Assembly: GCA_046316495.1 (NCBI GenBank)
Contig: JBKDAM010000169.1
Location: 1 to 57,909, forward strand
DNA: 57,909 bases
Direction of reading: 5' to 3'
Origin: M3007 sp046316495
GTDB taxonomy: Bacteria; Bacteroidota; Bacteroidia; Chitinophagales; Saprospiraceae
Each line of letters starts with the position of its first letter. Positions within the stretch are counted from its first letter, which is position 1. Below the pieces are notes generated by a model that was not told the DNA's origin, did no database searches, and saw nothing but the letters and a program-made list of their open reading frames with translations. The translations under genes were made by a program, and so were the position numbers. Of the stretch, positions 8,485-16,822 are shown in pieces.

Positions 8485-10566
8485 TTAGATATTGATTAAG
8501 GTTCCATTTCGCAGTAATGCCCAGGAAACATTGTCCTTGACAAGTACGGTAACCACCTCTTCTTCTGGAATATTTTTTGCGATAAAATAGGTTTTCATAC
8601 CCGGAAGGTAAGATTCAGGGTAGGCTGAAGTGTATTCTGGCTTAAAAAGCACCTTTCCATTTGGATCTGCCACTCCTGCTTTCCCCTGCTGAAATAGGCT
8701 AAAATATCCATACCGCAACCGTTGAATATCGGAGTACTCCTCCTGCAGAAGGCGCTGTCCACGAGCATTTATGAGGGTGGTTTTGTACAGGGTATCCACT
8801 GCCAGCAAGACCTCATCGCTTCCCTGCTCTAGCAAAAGATAATTAGGAGGCACGACTTGTTGGTTTTCGATTGAAAGCAAGCTCCATCGGCGAGAAACAG
8901 GGTCCTGTACGGTAAAGTGTGGCTTCCTCTCCAGTTGGATCCTACGAGAAGGCTGAGGGTGTTCAAAGGGAATCAAGACCTGATTGGAGCGGTTCACCAA
9001 GCCCCATTTTCCAAGTTTTTGTGCCCAGCAATACAATTGATTATCCCAGTAAAAGGAAAGGCCAAAACCATCGTATTCAGAGGGAAGTACCTGATTTCCA
9101 AGGCTATCTACCAGCCCTGCTTTTCGGTACGAGACGCCGTCGGCATCCTCAGGCGTATCAGCGGTAACTACCAGTAGAGCTGGGGTACCCATTAGTTCGG
9201 GATTTATCAATAGTAAATAACCAATCGAATGGTATTTCCCGGGTGGAAATACCCAGTCCCCATTCAGGTCAAACAGCCCAAGGCTATCTCCTTTTAAAAC
9301 CTGTACCCATTCTGGATGAAAGGACGAGTAGTTCAGCTCTACCGAACGGTATTCCAGTGGGAGAACGAATTTTCCATCTCCATTAACGGCTCCGGCTGGC
9401 TCAGAAGCGTAAATCAGGGCCGATTGCCGGCGCAACTGGGCATACTCCGGTGCAGGAGTACTCATTAAGCCTCCACTGTGTCGGGTAGCCGGGTAGAAAT
9501 AATGGGCGTAAGCAAGTCGGTTAGCCTGAAAAGGGGCCACTACCTTCCCGCGCCCATCAATAATCCCCACCAAATCCTCCTCTTTGCGAGCGATCAGGCG
9601 GAGCTCCTCCAACCGTACCCCCTTAGGTGCTGGATCCTGCGGATTTCGGTACAGCAGTTCCAGGTTTTTATAAATAAATGGAATCACCACTGCATTCGCC
9701 TCATTAATAACGCCTGTTTTATTCCCTTTGGTGGCAATCATCAGCCCATTGTAGGCATATTGAAGTTGGCTGTATTGAGGAGCAATTAGTACTGTTCCAT
9801 CTTTTGCTTTCATGCCATACAACCCATTCTGCTGAAAAGAATGCGCGTAATTACTGCCTTTTTTACTCCAATAAGCCTGAGTGGTGGTGATTGGAAAGCC
9901 ATATTCATTGTACACTAATCCCGGTCCCGGTACTGAATTTTCGCTAGGTGCACGTTCATAATCGCGTATTCCTGGAACGGGGGCATAGATAAACACCTCT
10001 TTGCGGGTATCCGCTGCCCAAGGCCCCTCCTGAAGGGGTTGATTATTGTATTCCCGGTATTTTCCAATGGGCATGGTATGAAAAGGCGGGAGTGCCTGCA
10101 GAACAAAGGCATAGTAGCTTTCCAGCGGAAGGTCTACTGGAAGTTGGCAGCGAACCGAGCGGCGTTCTTGGTCTAGCTGCAGGTTGTGCATTTGTCCGCG
10201 GTAGCGGGCCACCGGTGCTTGTGGTTGGCGAATATCGTACGCCAGTAACTCCACCTCAATGGTCATGGGATCCAGTTCGGCGGGGTGCGGGCGAAACACC
10301 GCTTCAAAGCACTGCGTTGCACCGGAAGTGGCCTCTAATCGAAAACCAGCCTGTTGAAGGTAAAAACCCTGAAAGTCATTATTAAGCAGCCTGGCATCCA
10401 CTTGAAGCCCGACAAAGTGCGTGCGCATCCTGTCCGCCAAAGGAGAAAGCACCGGATATTCGGTTCTATTATTTGTAAAATAAGACCAAGGGGTGCTGGT
10501 TTGAGCAACTACTTGAGTGTGAAAAAAAAAAGGAAGGAAGAACAGCAATAAGGTAATCCAATTCAT
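8485..10566 (-). CDS. Exported WG-repeat protein with novel N-terminal domain, first gene of the WG cluster
   Basis: ATG 10566 (MNWITLLLFFLPFFFHTQVVAQ) gives a 693-residue protein with a clear signal peptide. A longer frame upstream runs through a terminator hairpin at 10653-10686 and is rejected as start. Residues about 25-230 form a region I do not recognise, probably beta-rich. From about residue 240 onward there are WG repeats: QNGLYGMKAKDGTVLIAPQY, GNKTGVINEANAVVIPFIYK, EEDLVGIIDGRGKVVAPFQA, LGKWGLVNRSNQVLIPFEH and QGKAGVADPNGKVLFKPEY. It has no TonB_C. It is the promoter-proximal gene of the cluster, so it probably leads the transcript. Role unknown. Confidence 0.82.
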   Translation of the reverse strand: MNWITLLLFFLPFFFHTQVVAQTSTPWSYFTNNRTEYPVLSPLADRMRTHFVGLQVDARLLNNDFQGFYLQQAGFRLEATSGATQCFEAVFRPHPAELDPMTIEVELLAYDIRQPQAPVARYRGQMHNLQLDQERRSVRCQLPVDLPLESYYAFVLQALPPFHTMPIGKYREYNNQPLQEGPWAADTRKEVFIYAPVPGIRDYERAPSENSVPGPGLVYNEYGFPITTTQAYWSKKGSNYAHSFQQNGLYGMKAKDGTVLIAPQYSQLQYAYNGLMIATKGNKTGVINEANAVVIPFIYKNLELLYRNPQDPAPKGVRLEELRLIARKEEDLVGIIDGRGKVVAPFQANRLAYAHYFYPATRHSGGLMSTPAPEYAQLRRQSALIYASEPAGAVNGDGKFVLPLEYRSVELNYSSFHPEWVQVLKGDSLGLFDLNGDWVFPPGKYHSIGYLLLINPELMGTPALLVVTADTPEDADGVSYRKAGLVDSLGNQVLPSEYDGFGLSFYWDNQLYCWAQKLGKWGLVNRSNQVLIPFEHPQPSRRIQLERKPHFTVQDPVSRRWSLLSIENQQVVPPNYLLLEQGSDEVLLAVDTLYKTTLINARGQRLLQEEYSDIQRLRYGYFSLFQQGKAGVADPNGKVLFKPEYTSAYPESYLPGMKTYFIAKNIPEEEVVTVLVKDNVSWALLRNGTLINI

Positions 10567-10652
10567 AAGGACGGCAATATAGGCTATTTTTAAAAAAGGG
10601 ATCTTGACAAACTGGCTTCTTGCTGGTTTTGGGGGATTTAAATCACGGGCAT

Positions 10653-10686
10653 AAAAAAAGCCTGCAGCGCGCTGCAGGCTTTTTTT
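10653..10686 (-). terminator. Strong symmetric intrinsic terminator after the RNase E/G gene
   Basis: A near-perfect palindrome: seven A, a GC-rich 10-bp stem (GCCTGCAGCG / CGCTGCAGGC), then seven T. It starts at the stop codon of the RNase gene and isolates it from the WG cluster. The symmetry would let it work in both directions. Confidence 0.9.
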
Positions 10687-12244
10687 ATCCATTCATTCGG
10701 ATTTCATCGCCGCTTCCATCGTAAAAACGATATTGATTGATGTGGCATTCTGCATCCGGGGTGATTTTAATCCATTTTTTATAGGTCCAGAACCATTTCA
10801 TTCGTATGCTGCTGAAAATCCAACCCTTTTTCAAGTAAGCATCGACATAGGGATGGACAAACAGTTGAATATCAGATTTGGGTCTGGATTGCAGGATAAA
10901 CTGCAAATCCCGCTCAATGTCATCTGTGAGCAGGATGGTAGAATTAATGGTACCGGTACCGCCACAAGCTGGGCAATCTTCGGCAGTATTCAGGTTGATT
11001 TCAGGACGGGTTCGCTCACGGGTAATCTGCATCAATCCGAATTTGGAGAGGGGGAGCACCGTGTGTTGAGCCCGGTCTTTGCGCATAAAATCCTCCATCG
11101 CCTTGGCGAGTTGTTTTTTATGCTCGGCATTTTTCATGTCGATAAAATCGATCACGATCAGCCCTCCAATATCGCGCAGGCGCAGCTGGCGGGAGATTTC
11201 CTGAGCAGCTTCCAGGTTGACGGAGAAAATGGTTTGTTCGACGTCGCTGGAAGTGATTTTATGGCCACTATTGACATCGATTACGTGCATGGCCTCCGTT
11301 TTTTCGATCACCAGGTAAGCCCCACTACTCATGGTAGCTGTTTTCCCGAAGGAAGATTTGATTTGTTTGGTGATTCCGAATTGGTCGAGTACTGGTTTGC
11401 TTCCGGTGTAGTGTTGGAGGATTTTTACCTGTTCGGGGCTAATGGACTGCAGGTAGCTTTTGATATCGGCGTAAAGGTCCTTATCGTTCACCACGATTTT
11501 GCTAAACGAGTCGGTAAGCAGGTCGCGCAGCACGCTGCTGGTTTTATCCAATTCACTGAGCAGGCAAGCGGGGGCGTTCACGGTTTTGATTTGCTGGTAG
11601 ATTTCCTGCCAGCGGCCCATGATTTGCACCACTTCTTCGTGGAGTTCCTGCACTTTTTTGCCTTCGGAAGCGGTTCGCATGATGATCCCGAACCCTTTAG
11701 GCCGGATACTTTCTGCCAAGGTTTGCAGGCGCTTTCGCTCCTCCGGGTTGGAAATTTTTTTGGAAACAGACACGACGTCATTAAATGGCGTCAAGACGAT
11801 GCTTCTGGAGGGCAGGGTAAGTTCGCAAGAAAGGCGGGGCCCCTTGGTGGAGATTGGTTCCTTCAGGATTTGGACCAGCAGAGGGAAGCGCTTATTGAGC
11901 ACATGATCCACCTTTCCATTTTTAAGGATATCCTCTTCCAGTTTGAAGTTATCCAGTTTATGGGTATTTATGGAGCCATTTGCTACTCCATTGGACCACT
12001 TCATGAGTGTTTTGAGCTTTGGGCCCAGGTCGGTGTAGTGTAAAAATGCATCCTTTCGGTGGCCGATATCGATGAAGGCGGCGTTTAATCCGGGCATCAT
12101 TTTGCGGATTTTACCGATAAAGATATCTCCAACGGAAAACGAGTTATCGTTTTTTTGATAGTGTAATTCAGCAAGTTTGCCCTCTTCAAGGAGGGCCATT
12201 TCTACGCCTGACTCGGAGGCGTTAATAATAAGTTCTTTTTCCAC
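10685..12244 (-). CDS. rng: Ribonuclease E/G family protein
   Basis: Endoribonuclease for rRNA/mRNA processing, cytoplasmic. The N-terminal part carries an S1-type segment (FSVGDIFIGKIRKMMPGLNAAF, then DAFLHYTDLG). The catalytic core has IDVNSGHK and GGLIVIDFIDM, the acidic metal-binding residues of the family, and CPACGGTG matches the zinc-link cysteines. The GTG at 12244 (MEKELIINASESG) fits where family members usually begin and gives about 519 residues; the frame stays open to a GTG at 12328 (MSSVDIP), which is the alternative. The gene lies in the usual Bacteroidota order downstream of HU and TPR genes, but a terminator at 12535-12572 suggests it has its own promoter, which I could not identify. 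Confidence 0.93.
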   Translation of the reverse strand: MEKELIINASESGVEMALLEEGKLAELHYQKNDNSFSVGDIFIGKIRKMMPGLNAAFIDIGHRKDAFLHYTDLGPKLKTLMKWSNGVANGSINTHKLDNFKLEEDILKNGKVDHVLNKRFPLLVQILKEPISTKGPRLSCELTLPSRSIVLTPFNDVVSVSKKISNPEERKRLQTLAESIRPKGFGIIMRTASEGKKVQELHEEVVQIMGRWQEIYQQIKTVNAPACLLSELDKTSSVLRDLLTDSFSKIVVNDKDLYADIKSYLQSISPEQVKILQHYTGSKPVLDQFGITKQIKSSFGKTATMSSGAYLVIEKTEAMHVIDVNSGHKITSSDVEQTIFSVNLEAAQEISRQLRLRDIGGLIVIDFIDMKNAEHKKQLAKAMEDFMRKDRAQHTVLPLSKFGLMQITRERTRPEINLNTAEDCPACGGTGTINSTILLTDDIERDLQFILQSRPKSDIQLFVHPYVDAYLKKGWIFSSIRMKWFWTYKKWIKITPDAECHINQYRFYDGSGDEIRMNG

Positions 12245-12534
12245 AGGGGATAAGGTATTGTAAGGCAACGCAGTTACAGCGTGCGTGTGGCCATAGGAAC
12301 CAGCTAAAGGAATGTCGACAGACGACACTAAGTGACCAATAGATCTGACAAGGAGGGCGCTAGGGTCCCGGAAATGAGTAACCGGGAAGCGCGGGGATGC
12401 CGGGCGGATTTGGGGAAGAGAACCCGAAAGCTTGTCAGAAGGTGGCCTAATGTCGGAGTGGGCTTTCGATGGCCCTGGAAACGTTGGTAATGGGAATATT
12501 TAAGGGGTTATCGGCCCAAAACCAAACTATTGCC
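12245..12534. other. Intergenic stretch upstream of the RNase E/G gene
   Basis: About 290 bases between the RNase start and the upstream terminator. I see no gene, no clear TAnnTTTG promoter and no repeat. It should hold the RNase promoter and leader; an open minus-strand frame extends the RNase as far as 12328. Confidence 0.4.
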
Positions 12535-12572
12535 AAAAGGACTTTCCGGGCTAGTTCAGCCACGGAAAGTCC
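12535..12572 (-). terminator. Intrinsic terminator of the HU-TPR-COX24-like operon
   Basis: On the minus strand a 10-bp stem (GGACTTTCCG / CGGAAAGTCC) with an inner GGCT/AGCC pairing is followed by TTTT. It lies about 64 bp downstream of the 31-residue gene. A smaller palindrome (GCCTGA-GT-TCAGGC, 12621-12634) sits right after that gene's stop. Confidence 0.7.
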
Positions 12573-12635
12573 TACTATCGACAGAAGTGCTGGCAATTGC
12601 ATGCACTTATAAAAGCCATTGCCTGAGTTCAGGCA

Positions 12636-12731
12636 CTAGCGATTCTTCTTCTTATGGCGATTTTTACGAAGGCGTTTTTTACGCTTGTGGGTTGCAATTT
12701 TGTGACGTTTACGTTTTTTTCCGCAAGGCAT
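12636..12731 (-). CDS. 31-residue AURKAIP1/COX24 (mS38-like) domain protein
   Basis: The minus strand from ATG 12731 encodes 31 residues beginning MPCGKKRKRHKIATHKRKK and ending in RHKKKNR, then TAG. This extremely basic sequence matches my memory of the small AURKAIP1/COX24-domain proteins of Bacteroidota, related to the mitochondrial ribosomal protein mS38; a ribosome-associated role is inferred from that relationship. It is too short for usual ORF calling. It sits 40 bp after the TPR gene and before a terminator, the common neighbourhood with HU and RNase E/G. Lys/Arg/His make up most of the residues, and a Cys at position 3 replaces the Ser I would expect. Confidence 0.88.
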   Translation of the reverse strand: MPCGKKRKRHKIATHKRKKRLRKNRHKKKNR

Positions 12732-12771
12732 ACTGATGCACGAATTTTAAGTGATATGAATGGTTGTTATG

Positions 12772-13554
12772 TTATTTACAAAGTTGACCGTAAGAGGCTG
12801 CTTTCGCGGCATTGCCGGCACCTTCATAAGCTTTTGACAAGAGACAAGGGGTGTTCGGGTTGGATGGATCCAGCGAGTAGGCCTTTTCCAGTCGCTCAAT
12901 AGCCCGTTCCCATTGATTGGTTTTGATGGCCAGTCTACCGAGCGCGTTATAAACGGCCGGTGCGTCCGGGTGTTTTGCTTCCAGGTCCCGCAGCATGAGC
13001 ACCGCTTTCATCGGATTATCCGCTGGAGGGTTTTCAGCATATACGAGGGCAAGGTTCACCTTGTGTTCTGGCTGATCGGGCGCTAGGGAAGCCGCATTTT
13101 CAAAGGCCTTGATCGCTTTGTTGGCGCAATACCCTCGGATCAGGGCATTTTCACCAGCGGCGGGGATACCGTTAAAATAAGTTCCACCCGCCACGGACCA
13201 AGCCGCAGGAGTGTTTTCGAGGAGGGCAACAGAGTCTGCATACCCACCAGCGACTGGAATATTACCAAAACGGTACCAGAAACCGGAAAGGCCTTTCAGC
13301 GCTTCTGATTTTTCTGGAACCCTATTTCCAGCGGACATACTCGCTTTTTCCAGGGCAGCGACTTGCACACCCTGTTCTGGAGTGAGGTGTTCCTTGGCAT
13401 CTGAGAGCAAAGCAGCAAAAGAAGTTGGTTCGCTCTGGATATCCCGAGAACGATCTGCGCGCTTTTGATCTTCATTCTTAGTGTCAAATCCCGCCCACAG
13501 TACCAGAAACAACAACAACGCTGATCCGGTAGCTATCCACTGTAGTTTGTTCAT
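12772..13554 (-). CDS. Membrane-anchored TPR protein
   Basis: 260 residues. Residues about 5-23 (LQWIATGSALLLFLVLWAG) form one membrane segment, followed by a charged spacer. The rest is alpha-helical with TPR-like units: ANKAIKAFENAASLAPDQPEHKVNLALVYAE, then AVLMLRDLEAKHPDAPAVYNALGRLAIKTNQWERAIERLEKAYSLDPSNP. Such proteins commonly lie next to HU in Bacteroidota; the role is probably protein-protein interaction at the inner membrane, but no specific function is established. It lies 49 bp downstream of HU and 40 bp upstream of the COX24-like gene, so it is likely the middle gene of an HU-driven transcript. Confidence 0.85.
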   Translation of the reverse strand: MNKLQWIATGSALLLFLVLWAGFDTKNEDQKRADRSRDIQSEPTSFAALLSDAKEHLTPEQGVQVAALEKASMSAGNRVPEKSEALKGLSGFWYRFGNIPVAGGYADSVALLENTPAAWSVAGGTYFNGIPAAGENALIRGYCANKAIKAFENAASLAPDQPEHKVNLALVYAENPPADNPMKAVLMLRDLEAKHPDAPAVYNALGRLAIKTNQWERAIERLEKAYSLDPSNPNTPCLLSKAYEGAGNAAKAASYGQLCK

Positions 13555-13603
13555 AGTGTTTATTTATTCAGGTCTTCGGCATCAAAAGTGTCTAAACGTA
13601 CCC

Positions 13604-13918
13604 CTACTCGTCCGATCCATTGTCTTTTGGAAGCGCGTGAACATTTGCCTTCACTTCTTCCATAAAAACCTTGGCTGGTTTGAAAGCAGGAATAAAGTGT
13701 TCCGGAATTTGGATGGACTTTCCCCGCTTGATGTTCCGTCCGATTTTGGCAGCCCGCTTTTTGATAATGAAACTGCCGAATCCACGAACATAAACGTTCT
13801 CGCCGCCTTCCATGGTATTCTTGATTTCCTTAAACAATGCTTCCACCGTTACCAGTACGTCCACTTTTGAAATGCCGGTCTTTTCTGAAATGGCATTCAC
13901 AAGATCAGCCTTTCTCAT
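13604..13918 (-). CDS. HU/IHF family DNA-binding protein
   Basis: 104 residues, the normal size for HU with a short acidic tail (KDNGSDE). It begins MRKADLVNAISEKTGISK, the helical dimerisation part, and continues with VYVRGFGSFIIKKRAAKIGRNIKRGKSIQIPE, the beta-arm that grips the minor groove, and HFIPAFKPAKVF. It bends and packages DNA as a dimer. Transcription probably starts from the promoter at 13983-14012 and continues into the TPR and COX24-like genes. Confidence 0.96.
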   Translation of the reverse strand: MRKADLVNAISEKTGISKVDVLVTVEALFKEIKNTMEGGENVYVRGFGSFIIKKRAAKIGRNIKRGKSIQIPEHFIPAFKPAKVFMEEVKANVHALPKDNGSDE

Positions 13919-13982
13919 GATTTATCGCGTTGATTTTGAATGAATTAAATACAGAAAGTGGGACAAACCGAAAACCGAGGTG

Positions 13983-14012
13983 CAAAGTTCCGATTTTTTT
14001 TGACAAAAACAA
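13983..14012 (-). promoter_or_regulatory. Bacteroidota-type promoter for HU
   Basis: On the minus strand TTG (14012-14010), exactly 19 bp, then GAACTTTG (13990-13983), which fits the TTG-N19-TAnnTTTG pattern with one mismatch. It leaves a leader of about 60 nt before the HU ATG at 13918. Confidence 0.65.
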
Positions 14013-14173
14013 GGTTTTTTTGGGAAAACCTCGTTTGATCCGAAAGAAATTAGAGCTGGTCGTTCGCTTTTTACCACTTATTTAAAAAACAGCGCAACAT
14101 CCGCTGTCTTTTTGAATTCTCCAAACATTTATTGATTTTTTTTGAAAAATACAGACTTTCTACGCAGTACACC

Positions 14174-14181
14174 TATCTTTG
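14174..14181 (+). promoter_or_regulatory. -7 box upstream of yicC
   Basis: TATCTTTG, an exact TAnnTTTG match, 61 bp before the chosen ATG at 14243. No convincing -33 TTG at the right distance. It supports starting the protein downstream of it rather than at the open frame's earlier codon at 14132. Confidence 0.5.
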
Positions 14182-14242
14182 CAGGATAATTTTCACGCAG
14201 AACAGAACTTCTGCCAACGATTTCATTTCAATCGGAATCTGC

Positions 14243-15118
14243 ATGCTTTTATCAATGACCGGATACGGACGCGCTACCGGAATCTATGGCGATAAGTCGA
14301 TCCTAGTAGAGTTGCGCTCCCTCAATAGTAAACTCACCGACATCAAAATGCGGATGCCGGCAGAATACCGCGATAAAGAAGCAGAGATCCGAAAGCTCGT
14401 CACAGACCATGCCGAACGAGGAAAAATTGACGTGCTAATTGAGGTCCAAAACCTCAATGGAGCCGCCACCGTCTCTCTTAATGAGCCGGTCTTCAAAGGC
14501 TATTTCCTGGCCATCTCCAAACTAGCGGATGAGCTTGGGCTTGATAAATCGGAGCTCTTGCCCTCCATTCTCCGAATCCCAAGCGTCATCGCCTCCCAAA
14601 GCTCCGAAACCAACGAAGAGGAATGGACCACCTTAAAAGGCATCCTTCAGGAAGCTCTTCACGGTCTCCGCAACTACCGTTTGCAAGAGGGAAAAGTACT
14701 CGATCAAGATCTCCGGGACCGCATCGCTTCCATCCTTGGTCTGCTTGACATGGTTGGACCATTTGAGCAGGAGCGGTTTCATAAAATGCGGGAACGCATG
14801 CGCAATAACCTGGAAGAAACATTCGGCCGAGAAAACGTAGACCACAACCGTTTTGAACAGGAAGTGCTTTTCTACCTGGAAAAAATGGATATGAGTGAGG
14901 AAAAAATCCGCCTAGCTCAGCATTGTAAATATTTCATCGAACAGCTCGACGACCACTCCCAGTCTGCCGGCCGAACACTCGGCTTCATTTCCCAAGAAAT
15001 TGGACGGGAGATCAACACCCTTGGAGCCAAAGCCTATGATGCGAATATTCAGCGCTTCGTCGTTCAAATGAAGGACGAGTTGGAAAAAATAAAGGAACAA
15101 ATCGCCAATGCGCTTTAA
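14243..15118 (+). CDS. yicC: YicC family protein (endoribonuclease-like)
   Basis: 291 residues from ATG 14243, starting MLLSMTGYGRATG, the hallmark N-terminus of the family; the open frame upstream holds a promoter-like -7 box. The N-terminal YicC domain includes VELRSLNSKLTDIKMRMP; the C-terminal DUF1732-type part has RFEQEVLFYLEKMDMSEEKIRLAQH and GRTLGFISQEIGREINTLGAKA. YicC homologues are reported as stress-linked endoribonucleases acting on RNA. It is monocistronic by appearance, with a strong terminator directly downstream. Confidence 0.95.
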   Translation: MLLSMTGYGRATGIYGDKSILVELRSLNSKLTDIKMRMPAEYRDKEAEIRKLVTDHAERGKIDVLIEVQNLNGAATVSLNEPVFKGYFLAISKLADELGLDKSELLPSILRIPSVIASQSSETNEEEWTTLKGILQEALHGLRNYRLQEGKVLDQDLRDRIASILGLLDMVGPFEQERFHKMRERMRNNLEETFGRENVDHNRFEQEVLFYLEKMDMSEEKIRLAQHCKYFIEQLDDHSQSAGRTLGFISQEIGREINTLGAKAYDANIQRFVVQMKDELEKIKEQIANAL

Positions 15119-15125
15119 AACAAGC

Positions 15126-15168
15126 AAGAGTTGGAGCGGTTAGAACTCAAATCTCCGCTCCAACTCTT
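15126..15168. terminator. Bidirectional terminator between yicC and the pirin gene
   Basis: A 14-bp inverted repeat (AAGAGTTGGAGCGG / CCGCTCCAACTCTT) around a 15-nt loop, placed between the convergent stops of yicC (15118) and the pirin gene (15179). Confidence 0.8.
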
Positions 15169-15178
15169 CTATTGCTTC

Positions 15179-16054
15179 CTACAACTGCATCGGTACTTCC
15201 ATTAGTAAAATCTCCGCTCCCGGTGTCTTGGCCTCCAACGCAAACCCTTCCGTGTCCCAGATTCCCAAACCGTCGCGTTGCTTGAGCTGCTGCCCAGCAA
15301 GTTCAAATTCCCCTTTGATTACGAAGGCATACACGCCGTTGCCTGCTTTCCGGATTTGATAGTCAGCGCCTTTCCCTTTTTCAAAAGTACCCAGATGAAA
15401 CCAGGCGTCTTGGTGAATCCAAACGCCCGCGTCGTTGGGATTTGGAGAGAGAATTTGCTGCAATTTATTTTGCCGATCCTCCGCGCGCAAGGTCAACTGA
15501 TCGTACCGTGGCGTTACATTCCGCTTATTTGGGAACACCCAAATCTGTAAAAATTTGACCAACTGGTCTTTGTTCTTATTGTATTCGCTGTGGCGAATGC
15601 CCGTTCCGGCACTCATCACCTGAATATCCCCGTTTTTGATCACTGTGGAATTCCCCATACTGTCTTTATGCTCCAAGTCGCCCTCCAAGGGAATAGAAAT
15701 GATCTCCATGTTATCGTGCGGGTGGGTTCCAAATCCCATACCCGCGTCAACGGTGTCGTCGTTGAGCACCCTCAACACCCCGAAGTGCATCCGCTCTGGG
15801 TTATAATAATTGGCAAAACTAAAGGAGTGATAGGAATTCAGCCAGCCATGATTGGCGTGTCCGCGGCTTTCAGCGCGGTGCAATACCGTGTTATTCATAA
15901 TTTTTGTTGTTTCGTTTGGTAAATGATTAAATCCGATGATATCCAGGGGGACTAGTTCATCGATCTCGTTTTTCAACACATTGGCCACGGAGCCGGTCGC
16001 TACCAGCATACCCGTACCTAGGAATCCTTTTTTCAAAAAATCTTTTCTGTTCAT
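15179..16054 (-). CDS. Pirin family protein with Tat-like N-terminal extension
   Basis: 291 residues. The bicupin core starts at about residue 53 (MNNTVLHRAESRGHANHGW) and holds the pirin metal ligands: GTHPHDNMEI (two His) and SAGTGIRHSEYN (His and Glu). Bacterial pirins can act as quercetin dioxygenases; the substrate here is unknown. Ahead of the core is a 52-residue extension, MNRKDFLKKGFLGTGMLVATGSVANVLK, which looks like a twin-arginine leader with RK in place of RR followed by a hydrophobic stretch. Export of a folded metalloprotein is therefore possible. An internal start at 15898 would give a classical cytosolic pirin, but the extension is open and leader-like. Confidence 0.9.
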   Translation of the reverse strand: MNRKDFLKKGFLGTGMLVATGSVANVLKNEIDELVPLDIIGFNHLPNETTKIMNNTVLHRAESRGHANHGWLNSYHSFSFANYYNPERMHFGVLRVLNDDTVDAGMGFGTHPHDNMEIISIPLEGDLEHKDSMGNSTVIKNGDIQVMSAGTGIRHSEYNKNKDQLVKFLQIWVFPNKRNVTPRYDQLTLRAEDRQNKLQQILSPNPNDAGVWIHQDAWFHLGTFEKGKGADYQIRKAGNGVYAFVIKGEFELAGQQLKQRDGLGIWDTEGFALEAKTPGAEILLMEVPMQL

Positions 16055-16225
16055 CTTGTTTGTTCAATTAAGCGTTTAAAAGAACCAATTCGTGCATTTG
16101 ATACCACAAAAATAGGTGAAAGGCTTCCACCTTTACCATAACCTAGATTAAGAAAACAGGTTTATGGTAAAGAAAGAGAGGTCAAGTGAGCACTCGGAGG
16201 TGAATTGGCTTATACAGAATGGGGT

Positions 16226-16813
16226 TTATTTCCCCTTTTTTAGCCAATTCGCCCTCATTTTACTAAAAAACTCCGGGGTAACGCCAATGTAAGAGGCTAT
16301 ATACTTTTGGGGCACCTGGCTGACCAGGTCCGGGAACCGGCGTTCAAATTGGGCATAACGCTCTTCTGCGGTCCGACTTAGGTTATCAATGAGCCGCTGT
16401 TGACTTGCCACCAACGATTTTTCAACCAGTATTCTGAAATAGCGCTCCAATTTAGGGATGTCTAGGTACAGTTGTTCTTGCGCCTGTTTGGGAAGCAACC
16501 AAACCTCGGTGTCCACCATAGCCTGAATAAATAGTTGTCCTGGTTGTTGAGAAAACAGGCTGTATAAATCGGCCATCCACCAACCAGCTGGAGCAAAACT
16601 TAATAGGTGCTCGCCTCCTGACTGATCAAGGGTGTATCCCCTCAAAATACCTTGGTGCACAAAAAAAGAATGCCGACAGATCTGTCCTGACTGCAACAAA
16701 AAACCGCGTTTCGCCACCTTTTTGGGTATTAGATGACTACAAAAATGGTCCTGCTCCTGTGGTGTAAGTTCGATGTAATCCGACAAGTGCTGCAACAGTA
16801 CAGAGGTATCCAT
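16226..16813 (-). CDS. Crp/Fnr family transcriptional regulator
   Basis: 195 residues from ATG 16813. The cyclic-nucleotide-binding-like fold is visible (GFLLQSGQICRHSFFVHQGILRGY and GEHLLSFAPAGWWMADLYSLFSQQPG). The C-terminal helix-turn-helix is QVPQKYIASYIGVTPEFFSKMR, typical of the Bacteroidota subfamily. There are no Fnr-type cysteine clusters, so oxygen sensing by an iron-sulfur cluster is unlikely; the effector is unknown. Its start lies 9 bp downstream of the secreted-protein gene at 16823-17413, suggesting co-transcription. Confidence 0.88.
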   Translation of the reverse strand: MDTSVLLQHLSDYIELTPQEQDHFCSHLIPKKVAKRGFLLQSGQICRHSFFVHQGILRGYTLDQSGGEHLLSFAPAGWWMADLYSLFSQQPGQLFIQAMVDTEVWLLPKQAQEQLYLDIPKLERYFRILVEKSLVASQQRLIDNLSRTAEERYAQFERRFPDLVSQVPQKYIASYIGVTPEFFSKMRANWLKKGK

Positions 16814-16822
16814 CACTCTTTG

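Noticed and set aside
10567..10692. N-terminal extension of the first WG-cluster gene
   Set aside because: It would be translated from inside the strong terminator hairpin, and the signal peptide starts at 10566.
10733..12043. 436-residue open frame on the plus strand
   Set aside because: It lies fully antisense to the RNase E/G gene, whose S1 and catalytic motifs are clear; the antisense product matches nothing I recognise.
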